Below, in pieces: positions 9,348 to 18,567 of a stretch of DNA of 42,355 bases. A program made the translations under genes and the position numbers. Source of the stretch: Rhodanobacteraceae bacterium (GTDB lineage Bacteria; Acidobacteriota; Terriglobia; Terriglobales; Acidobacteriaceae). The stretch lies in contig CAJCHN010000093.1 of NCBI GenBank assembly GCA_903970285.1, positions 1 to 42,355 of the forward strand. The letters are read 5' to 3'. Every line of letters starts with the position of its first letter. Position 1 is the first letter of the stretch. The notes under the pieces are model-generated. The model saw only the letters and a list, made by a program, of their open reading frames with translations. It searched no databases and had not been told where the DNA came from.

Positions 9348-11255
9348 GTGTCCGTGTCTTTGGATTGGTTGCCCATCCGCGCCGATTGGAATGAGGCTCT
9401 TGTGCAGGCTCAGCAGTCCGAGCCTGTAGTCGCCTTCGAGGCCTTTCGAGCTCTCGCCAACTCACGCGTAGACTTCGTCAGCGCCAACCGGCTCGACAGG
9501 ACCATCCAGCGATTCATCGCACGCAACGGCGCGCCCGGAGGTCTCGCTTCCATCAAGCTCGCCGTGCTCGGCTCCTCTACGCTCGCGCATCTGCTTCCGC
9601 ACATCCGGCTCGCAGGGCTGCGGCGCGGCCTGCTGGTCGACATCTACCTGGGCGACTACGGCCTCTACCGGCAGCAACTGGCCGACCCCACGAGTTCGCT
9701 GCACGCCTTCAAGCCCGACGTGATCCTCCTCGCGCTCGACGCCGACCATATGGCCGGCCACTCGACAGCGAATGCAGAAGCCGCCGTGGAAAACCTGCGC
9801 AGTTCCTGGAAGGCTGCGCACGCGCTCGGGGCCATTGTCATCCAGCAGACGATTCTGCCGCGTTTCATGCCCGCGCTCGGCAACAACGAAGACCGCCTGG
9901 CGCAGTCTCCGGCTGCAATCGTCGAACGCATCAACACCCTGCTGCGCGAGACCGCACCCGCCGATAACATCTACCTTCTTGCGCTCGATCAGTGGGTTAC
10001 CCTCACCGGCGGCATCTCCGCCTGGTTCGACCCCGGCCTCTGGCACCTCTCAAAGCACGAGGTCCCGCATGCCGCGGCGCCGTTTTATGGCGATCAGGTG
10101 GGTCGCATGCTCGCCGCCATTCGCGGCCGCTCGTCCAAGTGTCTCGTACTGGACCTCGACAACACCCTGTGGGGCGGCGTCATTGGAGATGACGGGCTCG
10201 AGGGCATCGTGCTCGGCCAGGGCACTGCCGCCGGCGAAGCCCACCTCGCCCTGCAGCGTTACGCCAAGCGGCTGTCGGAGCGCGGCATCATCCTGGCCGT
10301 GTGCTCGAAGAACGACGAAGCCAACGCGGTCGCACCCTTCCAGAAGCACCCCGAGATGATTCTCAAGCAAGCCGACATCGCCTGCTTCGTCGCCAACTGG
10401 CAGGACAAAGCCGAAAACCTGAAGCACATCGCTCGCACCCTCAACATCGGCATCGATTCCCTCGTCTTCGTCGACGATAACCCCGTCGAGCGTGCGCTCA
10501 TCCGCCGGGAATTACCCCAGGTCGCCGTGCCCGAGCTGCCCGAAGATCCCGCACTCTACGTTCAGACCATCGCTCTCGCCGGCTACTTCGAAGCCCTCGA
10601 CATCACCGCCGAAGATCGCGAGCGCGCCGAGCTGTACCGTCAGAATGCCAGCCGTGAAGCCCTGCGCGCGTCGGCAACGGACATGGCCGGCTTCCTCGAC
10701 TCGCTGCAGATGCAGCTCACCTGGCAGCCCTTCGATCAGCCCGGGTTCAAGCGCATCGTCCAACTCATCAACAAGACCAACCAGTTCAATCTCACCACCC
10801 GCCGCTACACCGAGGCGCAAGTCACCGAGGTGATGCGCGGCGAGGAAGAAGGCCGCTTCGTTACGCTTCAGCTCCGCCTTACCGACGTCTACGGCGACAA
10901 CGGCATCATCGGTCTGGTCATCTGCCAGCTCACGCCTCGCTGCGACCTCGAGATCGATGTGTGGCTGATGAGCTGCCGCGTCCTCGGCCGCGAGGTCGAG
11001 CAGGCCACGCTCAACCTGCTCGCCGCCCGCGCCATCGAGCTTGGCTGCCATCGTCTCTACGGCGCCTACATGCCAACCGAAAAGAATTCCATGGTCAAAG
11101 ACCTTTACAGCAAGCTCGGCTTCACGCTTGAAGACACGCAGGCGGACGGCACCACCCGCTGGTCGCTCGCGCTCGCCGGCTTCGAACCCCGTCCTATTCA
11201 CATGCAACTGATCCAGGGAGCTCCATGGCAAACGATCACATCTACCGTCAGTTAG
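9348..11255 (+). CDS. FkbH-like protein (HAD-IIIC phosphatase/acyl-loading enzyme with GNAT-like C-terminus)
   Basis: 635 residues, GTG start with AGGAG nine bases upstream. Residues 1-260 form the FkbH N-terminal domain of SGNH-like fold (KLAVLGSSTLAHLLPH). The HAD motif LVLDLDNTLWGGV places the catalytic aspartates at 269 and 271, followed by ILAVCSKNDE and VFVDDNPVER (motifs II and IV). Residues from about 460 on, with INKTNQFNLTTRRY and a GNAT-like fold, complete the family architecture. Characterised FkbH-type enzymes take 1,3-bisphosphoglycerate and load a glyceryl group onto an acyl carrier protein. The carrier gene follows with a 31-bp overlap, which fits. The acyl group used here is inferred from the family and could differ. 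Confidence 0.92.
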   Translation: MSVSLDWLPIRADWNEALVQAQQSEPVVAFEAFRALANSRVDFVSANRLDRTIQRFIARNGAPGGLASIKLAVLGSSTLAHLLPHIRLAGLRRGLLVDIYLGDYGLYRQQLADPTSSLHAFKPDVILLALDADHMAGHSTANAEAAVENLRSSWKAAHALGAIVIQQTILPRFMPALGNNEDRLAQSPAAIVERINTLLRETAPADNIYLLALDQWVTLTGGISAWFDPGLWHLSKHEVPHAAAPFYGDQVGRMLAAIRGRSSKCLVLDLDNTLWGGVIGDDGLEGIVLGQGTAAGEAHLALQRYAKRLSERGIILAVCSKNDEANAVAPFQKHPEMILKQADIACFVANWQDKAENLKHIARTLNIGIDSLVFVDDNPVERALIRRELPQVAVPELPEDPALYVQTIALAGYFEALDITAEDRERAELYRQNASREALRASATDMAGFLDSLQMQLTWQPFDQPGFKRIVQLINKTNQFNLTTRRYTEAQVTEVMRGEEEGRFVTLQLRLTDVYGDNGIIGLVICQLTPRCDLEIDVWLMSCRVLGREVEQATLNLLAARAIELGCHRLYGAYMPTEKNSMVKDLYSKLGFTLEDTQADGTTRWSLALAGFEPRPIHMQLIQGAPWQTITSTVS

Positions 11256-11485
11256 AAGAAATCTTTCGCGACGTCTTCGACGACGATTCCATCACCCTGA
11301 CGCCCGAAACCACCGCCTCGGACATCGACGGATGGGACTCCGTCGCGCACGTCGACCTCATCGTCTCGATCGAGACACGGCTGAAGATCAAGTTCAAGAC
11401 GTCCGAGCTCGGCAACCTGCACAACGTGGGGCAGCTCGTCGGAATCATCGAGTACAAGCTCGAAAACGCACGAACGCCTGCATAA
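11225..11485 (+). CDS. Acyl carrier protein
   Basis: 86 residues, acidic, with GWDSVAHVDLI, in which Ser39 is the expected phosphopantetheine attachment site. The length and helical layout match stand-alone ACPs. The start overlaps the end of the FkbH gene by 31 bp in another frame, and a GGGAG lies just before it, so translation of the two is probably coupled. Placed between an FkbH-like loading enzyme and an MBOAT, it most likely carries the acyl or glyceryl unit from the former to the latter, as DltC does between DltA and DltB. It is not next to fatty-acid synthesis genes, so a housekeeping acpP role is unlikely. Confidence 0.92.
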   Translation: MANDHIYRQLEEIFRDVFDDDSITLTPETTASDIDGWDSVAHVDLIVSIETRLKIKFKTSELGNLHNVGQLVGIIEYKLENARTPA

Positions 11486-11511
11486 AAAAGGTCCACCTGG
11501 GAGACGGCGAC

Positions 11512-13101
11512 TTGCTCTTTAACTCCTACATCTTCGTCTTCGGTTTTCTACCCACCGCACTGATCGGGTATCAGATCGCTGCGCACTTTGGCCGTCGTGC
11601 GGTCGTCGCCTGGCTTGCGCTTGCCTCGCTCGGCTTCTACGCCTGGTGGAAACCCGCATTTCTGATCGTCCTTGGCGTCTCCATCTTCTTCAATTACGCC
11701 ATGGCTTGCCTCATCAACCGCCGCATCCCCAACCAGCTGCCCACCTCAGCCATCCTCACCTTCGCCATCGTCGCCGATCTCGGCGCTCTCTGCTACTACA
11801 AGTACCTGTTTCCCACGCTCAACTTCTTCACGCACCACCTCACCGGACAGGACCGCTTCGCCGGGGTCGCGCTCCCGCTCGGCATCTCCTTCTTCACCTT
11901 CACTCAGATCGCCTATCTTGTCGATCTGCAGGAGAGCGACCAGGAAGGCGGATTCCACGATCACACCTTCGCCGATTACGTCCTCTTTGCCACCTTCTTC
12001 CCCCACCTGATCGCCGGCCCTATCTACCACCACGCCGAGATCATGCCCCAGTTCCAGCAGCAGCGCGACTACCGCTTGCGCGCGGACGACCTTGCCGTCG
12101 GCTTCTCCTGGTTCATCATGGGCCTGCTTAAAAAAGTTCTGCTCGCCGACAAGTTTGCCCAGTTTGCCGACCCCGCCTTCGCCGCGCCGCTCACGCTTGG
12201 CTGCAGCGCCGCATGGGTTGGTTCGCTCGGCTACGCGCTTCAACTCTACTTCGACTTCTCCGGCTACTCCGACATGGCGCTCGGTCTCGCCCGCATGTTC
12301 TCGATCGACTTCCCGCTCAATTTCTCCAGCCCCTACAAGGCCACCAACATCATCGACTTCTGGCAGCGCTGGCACATGACGCTGACCCGCTACATCAACC
12401 TCTACATCTACAATCCGGTCGCCGTCCGCATTACCCGCTGGCGCGTCGCCCACGGCCTCAAGTCCTCGCGCAAGGCCATGCAGACGCCGTCCGGTTTCGC
12501 CGCCCTCATCGCCACCCCCACCATCATCACCCTCTTCCTTGCAGGCATCTGGCACGGGGCCGGCATGCAGTTCATCGTCTTCGGACTCCTGCACGCTCTC
12601 TACCTCTGCATCAATCATGGCTGGCGACTCTATCGCGGCCTCAAGAAAGCTCCTCCCCTGGCCTCCGGAACCGTCTCCACCCGCTCCGTCCCGGCGTATC
12701 TGACCTCGGCCGGCTCCTGCCTGCTCACCTTCGCCGCGGTACTGCTGGCGCAGGTCTTCTTCCGCGCCAGCGGTATGCGGGACGCCTTCGCCTTCCTGGG
12801 AGGTCTGCTCGGGCGCCACTCCGCAGCCGTCTCGGCAGATTCCGCGGCCTTCCATCCGGGCCACAGCGCCTTCGCCTTGATCGCGATCGGCTTCATCATC
12901 GTCTGGTGCTTCCCCAACACGCAGCAGATCCTCGCCAACTTCAAACCCGCGCTGGAGGTTACCGGCGCCGATCGCAAACCGGCGCTCATCTCCTACGTCT
13001 GGCGTCCCACTGCGGCGTGGGGGCTCGCCCTCGGCGTCATTCTGTTTGTCGCCGTCGTCAAGATGCAGGACCCGAGTTCGTTTCTTTACTTCCAGTTTTA
13101 G
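11512..13101 (+). CDS. MBOAT family membrane O-acyltransferase (AlgI/DltB-like)
   Basis: About 529 residues from a TTG at 11512, which has GGGAGA eight bases upstream and gives MLFNSYIFVFGF, the usual AlgI/DltB beginning. An in-frame ATG far upstream would lie inside the ACP gene and is not credible. Conserved MBOAT features are visible: LPLGISFFTFTQIAYLVD, FPHLIAGPI, YFDFSGYSDMALG, FWQRWHMTL (His288) and GIWHGAGMQF (His348, the expected catalytic histidine). Around ten membrane helices are present. Family members pass an acyl group from an intracellular donor to an extracytoplasmic acceptor. The preceding ACP is the likely donor and the following SGNH protein the likely partner. Confidence 0.93.
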   Translation: MLFNSYIFVFGFLPTALIGYQIAAHFGRRAVVAWLALASLGFYAWWKPAFLIVLGVSIFFNYAMACLINRRIPNQLPTSAILTFAIVADLGALCYYKYLFPTLNFFTHHLTGQDRFAGVALPLGISFFTFTQIAYLVDLQESDQEGGFHDHTFADYVLFATFFPHLIAGPIYHHAEIMPQFQQQRDYRLRADDLAVGFSWFIMGLLKKVLLADKFAQFADPAFAAPLTLGCSAAWVGSLGYALQLYFDFSGYSDMALGLARMFSIDFPLNFSSPYKATNIIDFWQRWHMTLTRYINLYIYNPVAVRITRWRVAHGLKSSRKAMQTPSGFAALIATPTIITLFLAGIWHGAGMQFIVFGLLHALYLCINHGWRLYRGLKKAPPLASGTVSTRSVPAYLTSAGSCLLTFAAVLLAQVFFRASGMRDAFAFLGGLLGRHSAAVSADSAAFHPGHSAFALIAIGFIIVWCFPNTQQILANFKPALEVTGADRKPALISYVWRPTAAWGLALGVILFVAVVKMQDPSSFLYFQF

Positions 13102-13137
13102 TGACAGAGTCACCCAGCTTCGGAGGCCGCGTTCTTC

Positions 13138-14217
13138 ATGTCCAGTCAGCTCACTCTCGTGCGTACCGCCGAAGCGCCTGAGTCGTTGCTCACCGGTGCC
13201 GGCACCCGCCCGGAGAACCACCCTGGCACCCATCCCTACCGCCGCTTCTTTTTCTGGCTCTTCCTGGTTCCAGCGCTTCTCTACCTGCTGGCCATTCCGC
13301 TTGTAAGACTCCCCTCCTACGAGCGCTGGGGACCCAGCAAATGGGGGCCCATGCTGGACTTCGCGTGGAAGACCCAGGGCGTGAACGCAGATATGGTCAT
13401 CTTCGGGGACTCCAGCGCCTTCCTCGGCATCGACCCGCGCCTGGTTGACCGGCAACTCCACATCAAGTCGGTGGTCCTGCCCAACACCGTGGGCAGCCTG
13501 CCGATCAACGGAGATCAGGCGCTCGAATACTATCTCGCTCATAACTCCCGGCCACGCATCATCGTCCTCTACTTCACCGCATGGGACCTCGACTACGCAG
13601 CCTCCACGGATAGCCACCTCTTCGAGGGCGAAGAGATGCTGCTCCGCCACGACACACCTCCGCAGATCGCCGTCTTCGCCCGCAGGCATCCGGTTGAACT
13701 CCTGGCGTTTCCGTTACGCAACTACAGTACGGTCACACCCTTCATCATCAAGACGATCCTGCATGACGGGGACCGGGAAGCCCGAACGGCCGCAGCCCTC
13801 GGCCACGCGGACGACCGCGAAAACTACCCGCCCGTCAGTCCGGACTGCAATCTACCCACGCGCCTTCTTGACACCAGCAAAGACGCGAGCGTGCAGGCGC
13901 TGGCGCAGAAGTACCGGGCCCGCGGCTACAACGTCGTCGTCTACCTTGCCCCCGTTCCCGCCTGCTCGAATGCCAGCCAGCTTGCCAAGCAGACCTTCCA
14001 TGGCCTCGCCGTCGCCCCACCGGCAACCCTCCCGCCACCATCCTTCAAGCAGGATGGCTTCTACGCCCATGTCGAACCCGACTCTGTTCCCGCTGCCTCT
14101 CGCCTGTTTGCCGAGACCATGAAACCCCTCATCAGCGGCACCCGGCCGGCTTCCTCCAGGCTTCAATCCCGTACCCGCCCCGCAGTTCAGAACCACAGAC
14201 AGCGGAGTGACTCCTAG
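13138..14217 (+). CDS. SGNH-like membrane-anchored partner of the MBOAT
   Basis: 359 residues, GGAGG at 13122-13126 before the ATG. A transmembrane helix spans about residues 38-56, followed by an extracytoplasmic domain with MVIFGDSSAFLGIDP (GDSS at 90-93, Ser92 the putative nucleophile). It is paralogous to the protein at 8023-9087: both carry LPNT.GSL, EGEEM.LRH and YLAP.P.C, with the helix and GDSS at similar positions. It lies 36 bp after the MBOAT and is the last gene before the terminator at 14281, so it should be in the same transcript. By analogy with DltB-DltD and AlgI-AlgJ/X, it probably completes transfer of the acyl group outside the membrane. The analogy is inference; the SGNH motif and the paralogy are seen directly. 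Confidence 0.8.
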   Translation: MSSQLTLVRTAEAPESLLTGAGTRPENHPGTHPYRRFFFWLFLVPALLYLLAIPLVRLPSYERWGPSKWGPMLDFAWKTQGVNADMVIFGDSSAFLGIDPRLVDRQLHIKSVVLPNTVGSLPINGDQALEYYLAHNSRPRIIVLYFTAWDLDYAASTDSHLFEGEEMLLRHDTPPQIAVFARRHPVELLAFPLRNYSTVTPFIIKTILHDGDREARTAAALGHADDRENYPPVSPDCNLPTRLLDTSKDASVQALAQKYRARGYNVVVYLAPVPACSNASQLAKQTFHGLAVAPPATLPPPSFKQDGFYAHVEPDSVPAASRLFAETMKPLISGTRPASSRLQSRTRPAVQNHRQRSDS

Positions 14218-14280
14218 TTCCGAGCCGGAAGTTCCTAGCACTTCTTTCAGGACCGAAGTCCCGCCACATGAAGGCAGAAC

Positions 14281-14317
14281 GGCGCATTGCGTAAGTCGAA
14301 GCAATGCGCCTTTTTTT
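14281..14317 (+). terminator. Rho-independent terminator of the FkbH-ACP-MBOAT-SGNH operon
   Basis: A perfect 10-bp stem, GGCGCATTGC (14281-14290) with GCAATGCGCC (14301-14310), closes a 10-base loop and is followed by seven T (14311-14317). It lies 64 bp after the SGNH stop codon. Confidence 0.95.
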
Positions 14318-14462
14318 GTCTGCGGTCGAACCGGCATGGGGCGGCGGAATGCCAAAGCGATGCAGAAGGCGTAAGCTGTTGGGCGCACGCCGGCGGCGGC
14401 TTTGCCCGCGTTCTCCCCCTTTCGCGCCGGCGCGGAGACTCACACCGAGGAAGGACATCACG

Positions 14463-15998
<1,536 letters not shown>

Positions 15999-16035
15999 GA
16001 CCATTGTGCGGATTTCGACCTTTGGTGTGGGCCTT

Positions 16036-16070
16036 CCGCTGGTCGGCACGGGACCAATGTCGACCAGCGG
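16036..16070. promoter_or_regulatory. 10-bp perfect inverted repeat between aldehyde dehydrogenase and DUF779 genes
   Basis: CCGCTGGTCG (16036-16045) pairs with CGACCAGCGG (16061-16070) around a 15-base spacer. No T-run follows, so it does not look like an intrinsic terminator. It could be a protein-binding site, or an RNA hairpin that tunes expression of the downstream gene within the operon. Confidence 0.6.
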
Positions 16071-16158
16071 GAGAGGCACGCGAAGCACCTTCCGCCACAA
16101 AGTGGCTGCCCCGCGCGCAGCGGCCCGTCCGGCAGAATTCGCACCTGGAGCCTTCGCC

Positions 16159-16536
16159 ATGACTGAAGCACCTGAGCAGGTTCTCAGCACCCCGGCAGCA
16201 GACGAGCTGATCGCGCGTCTGGCGGCGCTGCATGGGCCGCTGATGTTTCACCAGTCGGGCGGCTGCTGCGACGGCAGCTCGCCGATGTGCTATCCCCGGG
16301 GAGAGTTCCTGGTGGGCGACCAGGATGTGCTCCTGGGCAAGGTCTGCCGAACGCCGTTCTACATGAGCCGGTCGCAGTTCGAGTACTGGAAGCACACCCA
16401 GCTCATCCTGGACGTGGTGAGCGGGCGCGGTGGAATGTTTTCGCTGGAGGGTCCCGAGGGAGTCCGCTTCCTCACGCGCTCTCGGGTGTTTACGCCGGAC
16501 GAGATCGAACATCTCCGGCAGGCGAGACGCATCTAG
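16159..16536 (+). CDS. DUF779 family protein
   Basis: 125 residues from the ATG at 16159 (TGGAG eight bases upstream). Conserved features include FHQSGGCCDGSSPMCYP near residues 31-47, rich in Cys, then GEFLVGDQDVLLG, PFYMSRSQFEYWKHTQLILDV and a C-terminal GPEGVRFLTRSR. Proteins of this family are commonly encoded beside ExaC/AldB-type aldehyde dehydrogenases, as here, but their biochemical role is not established. The CC...C cluster might bind metal or be redox active, which is speculation. A longer in-frame reading begins upstream but would run through the inverted repeat and lacks a good ribosome site. Confidence 0.85.
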   Translation: MTEAPEQVLSTPAADELIARLAALHGPLMFHQSGGCCDGSSPMCYPRGEFLVGDQDVLLGKVCRTPFYMSRSQFEYWKHTQLILDVVSGRGGMFSLEGPEGVRFLTRSRVFTPDEIEHLRQARRI

Positions 16537-16861
16537 ACATCGCCTCCCGCTTCAGATGGAAAGCCACGTCGATGGCCGCCCCACCGTCTTTCAAGCAATC
16601 TTGAAAACCGTCGTGGAAGTATGCACAACTCCTGGAGCAATCGCACGTTGCGGTCAGACTACAACCAGCTTGTTTTGAATACTTTGCGTACTTTCGGTAC
16701 GGGGTAGGGGTAAAGTCTACAACTCCCGCTAAAAGGAAGCATCGAGCACGATCTTCATCGCGTTCCGCTGAGGATCAGCGCATCCGGATTCCTGGCCGCG
16801 CGACGTTCGCCGACGGCACCCAACGACCTTTCGGTCACATCACAAAGACCACCAGACACGT
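16537..16861. other. Gene-free spacer with small repeats
   Basis: No credible gene in 325 bp. It lies between the 3' ends of the plus-strand DUF779 gene and the minus-strand thiS gene. An AT-richer core holds two adjacent 9-base near repeats, TACTTTGCG (16680-16688) and TACTTTCGG (16689-16697), and a small perfect hairpin CGTAC-TTTCG-GTACG (16687-16701) followed by GGGGTAGGGG. It may be a copy of an interspersed repeat, but I cannot test that. No intrinsic terminator with a T-run is visible. Confidence 0.45.
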
Positions 16862-17077
16862 TCATCCGCCGCCCACGAAATGGACCACTTCCAGCTTGTC
16901 GCCCGAATGCACCGGGATCGTCTCCCAGGCAGCTCTGCGCGCGATCTCCCCGTTGTGCTCCACCGCCACCCGGTCGGCAGTCAGACTCAACTCCGCGATG
17001 ACGTGAGCAAGAGCCGCCCCCTGTTCCAGGGTGGAAAGCTCGCGTCGCTGTCCGTTCACTACAAGCATCAGCGCCAT
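16862..17077 (-). CDS. thiS: Sulfur carrier protein ThiS
   Basis: 71 residues with a beta-grasp pattern and a C-terminal VVHFVGGG. The terminal Gly-Gly is the residue pair that is adenylated and turned into thiocarboxylate, supplying sulfur for the thiazole part of thiamine. It begins MALMLVVNGQ, with a GGTAGG nine to ten bases upstream. The length is slightly above the usual 65-67. It is the last gene of a minus-strand group after thiD and a small unknown gene. ThiG, ThiF and ThiE are not in the window. No TPP riboswitch is visible in front of this group. Confidence 0.9.
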   Translation of the reverse strand: MALMLVVNGQRRELSTLEQGAALAHVIAELSLTADRVAVEHNGEIARRAAWETIPVHSGDKLEVVHFVGGG

Positions 17078-17106
17078 ACGTTCAGCCTACCAGCGGGCAC
17101 ACCGCA

Positions 17107-17475
17107 CTAGCGCACGACACCCCGGTCAGCGGTCCGCCGGGCGAACGAGCGCCGGCAGAGCCTGCCCATCTTGTCCCAAACCGAGACCACCTCGGGACAC
17201 TCCAAGAACACCGTCCGGCTCATCTGCATCAGGATCTTCAACGCATCCTGCTCCGCTTTGCCGTTTTCCTGCCCGACCAGAAACATCCGTGAATCCATCA
17301 GATACTCGACCGCATGCCCCAGCGCTTCGAGCGCGCGTCCCTGCATGGCATTGCCGCGCCGGCGCTCCGTGCCGCCGGGTCTGCCGGCCTCTCGTCTTGC
17401 CGGCGCGAGCGGCTTTCCCGAACCGGAACCGAAAGGCTCTGCCGTTCCCAAATCTCCAAGCTTCGTCGTGTTCAC
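17107..17475 (-). CDS. Small conserved-looking hypothetical protein between thiD and thiS
   Basis: 122 residues from a GTG at 17475 that has GAGGA seven bases upstream. I do not recognise the family. The first 40 residues are Gly/Pro/Arg rich and probably disordered. The rest, from MQGRALEALGHAVEYLMDSR on, is predicted helical (FLVGQENGKAEQDALKILMQ), ending in a basic tail. There are two Cys residues and no signal peptide. It starts 56 bp after thiD and ends 29 bp before thiS, so co-transcription with the thiamine genes is likely. A shorter start at the internal Met44 is possible. Confidence 0.65.
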   Translation of the reverse strand: MNTTKLGDLGTAEPFGSGSGKPLAPARREAGRPGGTERRRGNAMQGRALEALGHAVEYLMDSRMFLVGQENGKAEQDALKILMQMSRTVFLECPEVVSVWDKMGRLCRRSFARRTADRGVVR

Positions 17476-17531
17476 TGGATGTCCTCGAAGCTCCTATCGG
17501 CGGCCAGGCAGACGCAATCAGCCGCGGACAC

Positions 17532-18326
17532 TCACACCCGCATCCGCCAGCGCAGGTTCATCGGCCCATTTCCCCGGCCAATCGGTTCGGCGCGCCGGAT
17601 TGCCTCGCACACAAAGCCCTTGGCGTCCCTTGCCGCCAGCAGGCCGTCCGCTCCAGCAGCCAGGCGGCAGGCCATGGCGCTCGAAAAGGCACAGCCGGTC
17701 CCGTGGGTTGACCGGCTTGCCAGGCGCTCGCCCCGCATCCACTCCCGCTCACCCGCCGGCCCCCACACCAGGTCGTCGGCCCCGCCTGACAGATGTCCGC
17801 CGGTCGCCACCACGCCCAGTTGCGGATAGAGTGCACTCAGCGCTTCGGCGCCGCGTTCCATCTCCTCGGGCGTGTGGATCCCCTGCCCGGTCAGAGCGCT
17901 GAGCTCGGCCAGATTCGGCGTCACCCAGTCGACCAGCGGAAGCAGTCTCGATTGGAGCGCCTCCGCACCCTCCGCGCTCAACAGCTCCGTGCCTGAACTG
18001 GATCGCAGCACCGGGTCGAGCACGACCTTGACCCTGCCGCCCGCCGCACGCACCTGCTCGACAAAATCGGCGACCGCGCGCACAATCTCCGCTGTCGCCA
18101 GCATGCCGATCTTGATTCCATCCGCTGGCACGTCCGCCCAGAGGTGTTCGAGCGTCTCGCGGACCAACTCTGGCCGAACCGCCTCCACTGCCCGGAGGCC
18201 CACGGTCGATTGCACGGTGAGCGCTGTCACACACGCCGTGCCAAAGCATCGATGCTCCGCGAACACCGCAAGATCGGCAGTCACCCCGGCGCCAGACGAT
18301 GGATCGAACCCGGCGATGGTCAGCAT
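17532..18326 (-). CDS. thiD: Hydroxymethylpyrimidine/phosphomethylpyrimidine kinase ThiD
   Basis: About 264 residues of ribokinase fold. The start region LTIAGFDPSSGAGVTADL and the ACVTALTVQ segment are family signatures for substrate binding. VKVVLDPVLRSSSG and LVDWVTPNLAEL follow, and STHGTGCAFSSAMA near the end gives the anion hole and catalytic base region. The enzyme phosphorylates HMP and HMP-P in thiamine synthesis. I take the ATG at 18326 because the family begins there. A TTG nine bases further upstream has a better-spaced GGAAGG and could be the true start. Divergent from the rlpA-like gene, with 241 bp between them and no recognisable THI element. Confidence 0.93.
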   Translation of the reverse strand: MLTIAGFDPSSGAGVTADLAVFAEHRCFGTACVTALTVQSTVGLRAVEAVRPELVRETLEHLWADVPADGIKIGMLATAEIVRAVADFVEQVRAAGGRVKVVLDPVLRSSSGTELLSAEGAEALQSRLLPLVDWVTPNLAELSALTGQGIHTPEEMERGAEALSALYPQLGVVATGGHLSGGADDLVWGPAGEREWMRGERLASRSTHGTGCAFSSAMACRLAAGADGLLAARDAKGFVCEAIRRAEPIGRGNGPMNLRWRMRV

Positions 18327-18567
18327 TTTGATCAACTGCGTGCCCTTCCCTGCCCGAATATCTCTCTTGCAGAAAAAAGTTTTCGTTCCCAAGCGGCGCC
18401 GATGGCTTTCACTTCTGCCAGTTTATGCCCGCATGGAGGAGGAATAAGCCCGGGTTTTCCTCGTGGCAGACCTTGAGTTCTTTACCAGAGTCGTTACGAA
18501 TTCGCAACCTCCTGCGGCTTCTAAATTGCTGCTGATGTTTGACTTGCAGCCAACGAATGAAGAAAAT

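Noticed and set aside
11746..13689. 647-codon open frame on the minus strand
   Set aside because: Antisense to the MBOAT and SGNH genes, which have clear catalytic motifs and ribosome sites.
18327..18567. Possible TPP riboswitch upstream of thiD
   Set aside because: The conserved CUGAGA and other THI-element blocks are not present on the minus strand in this spacer.
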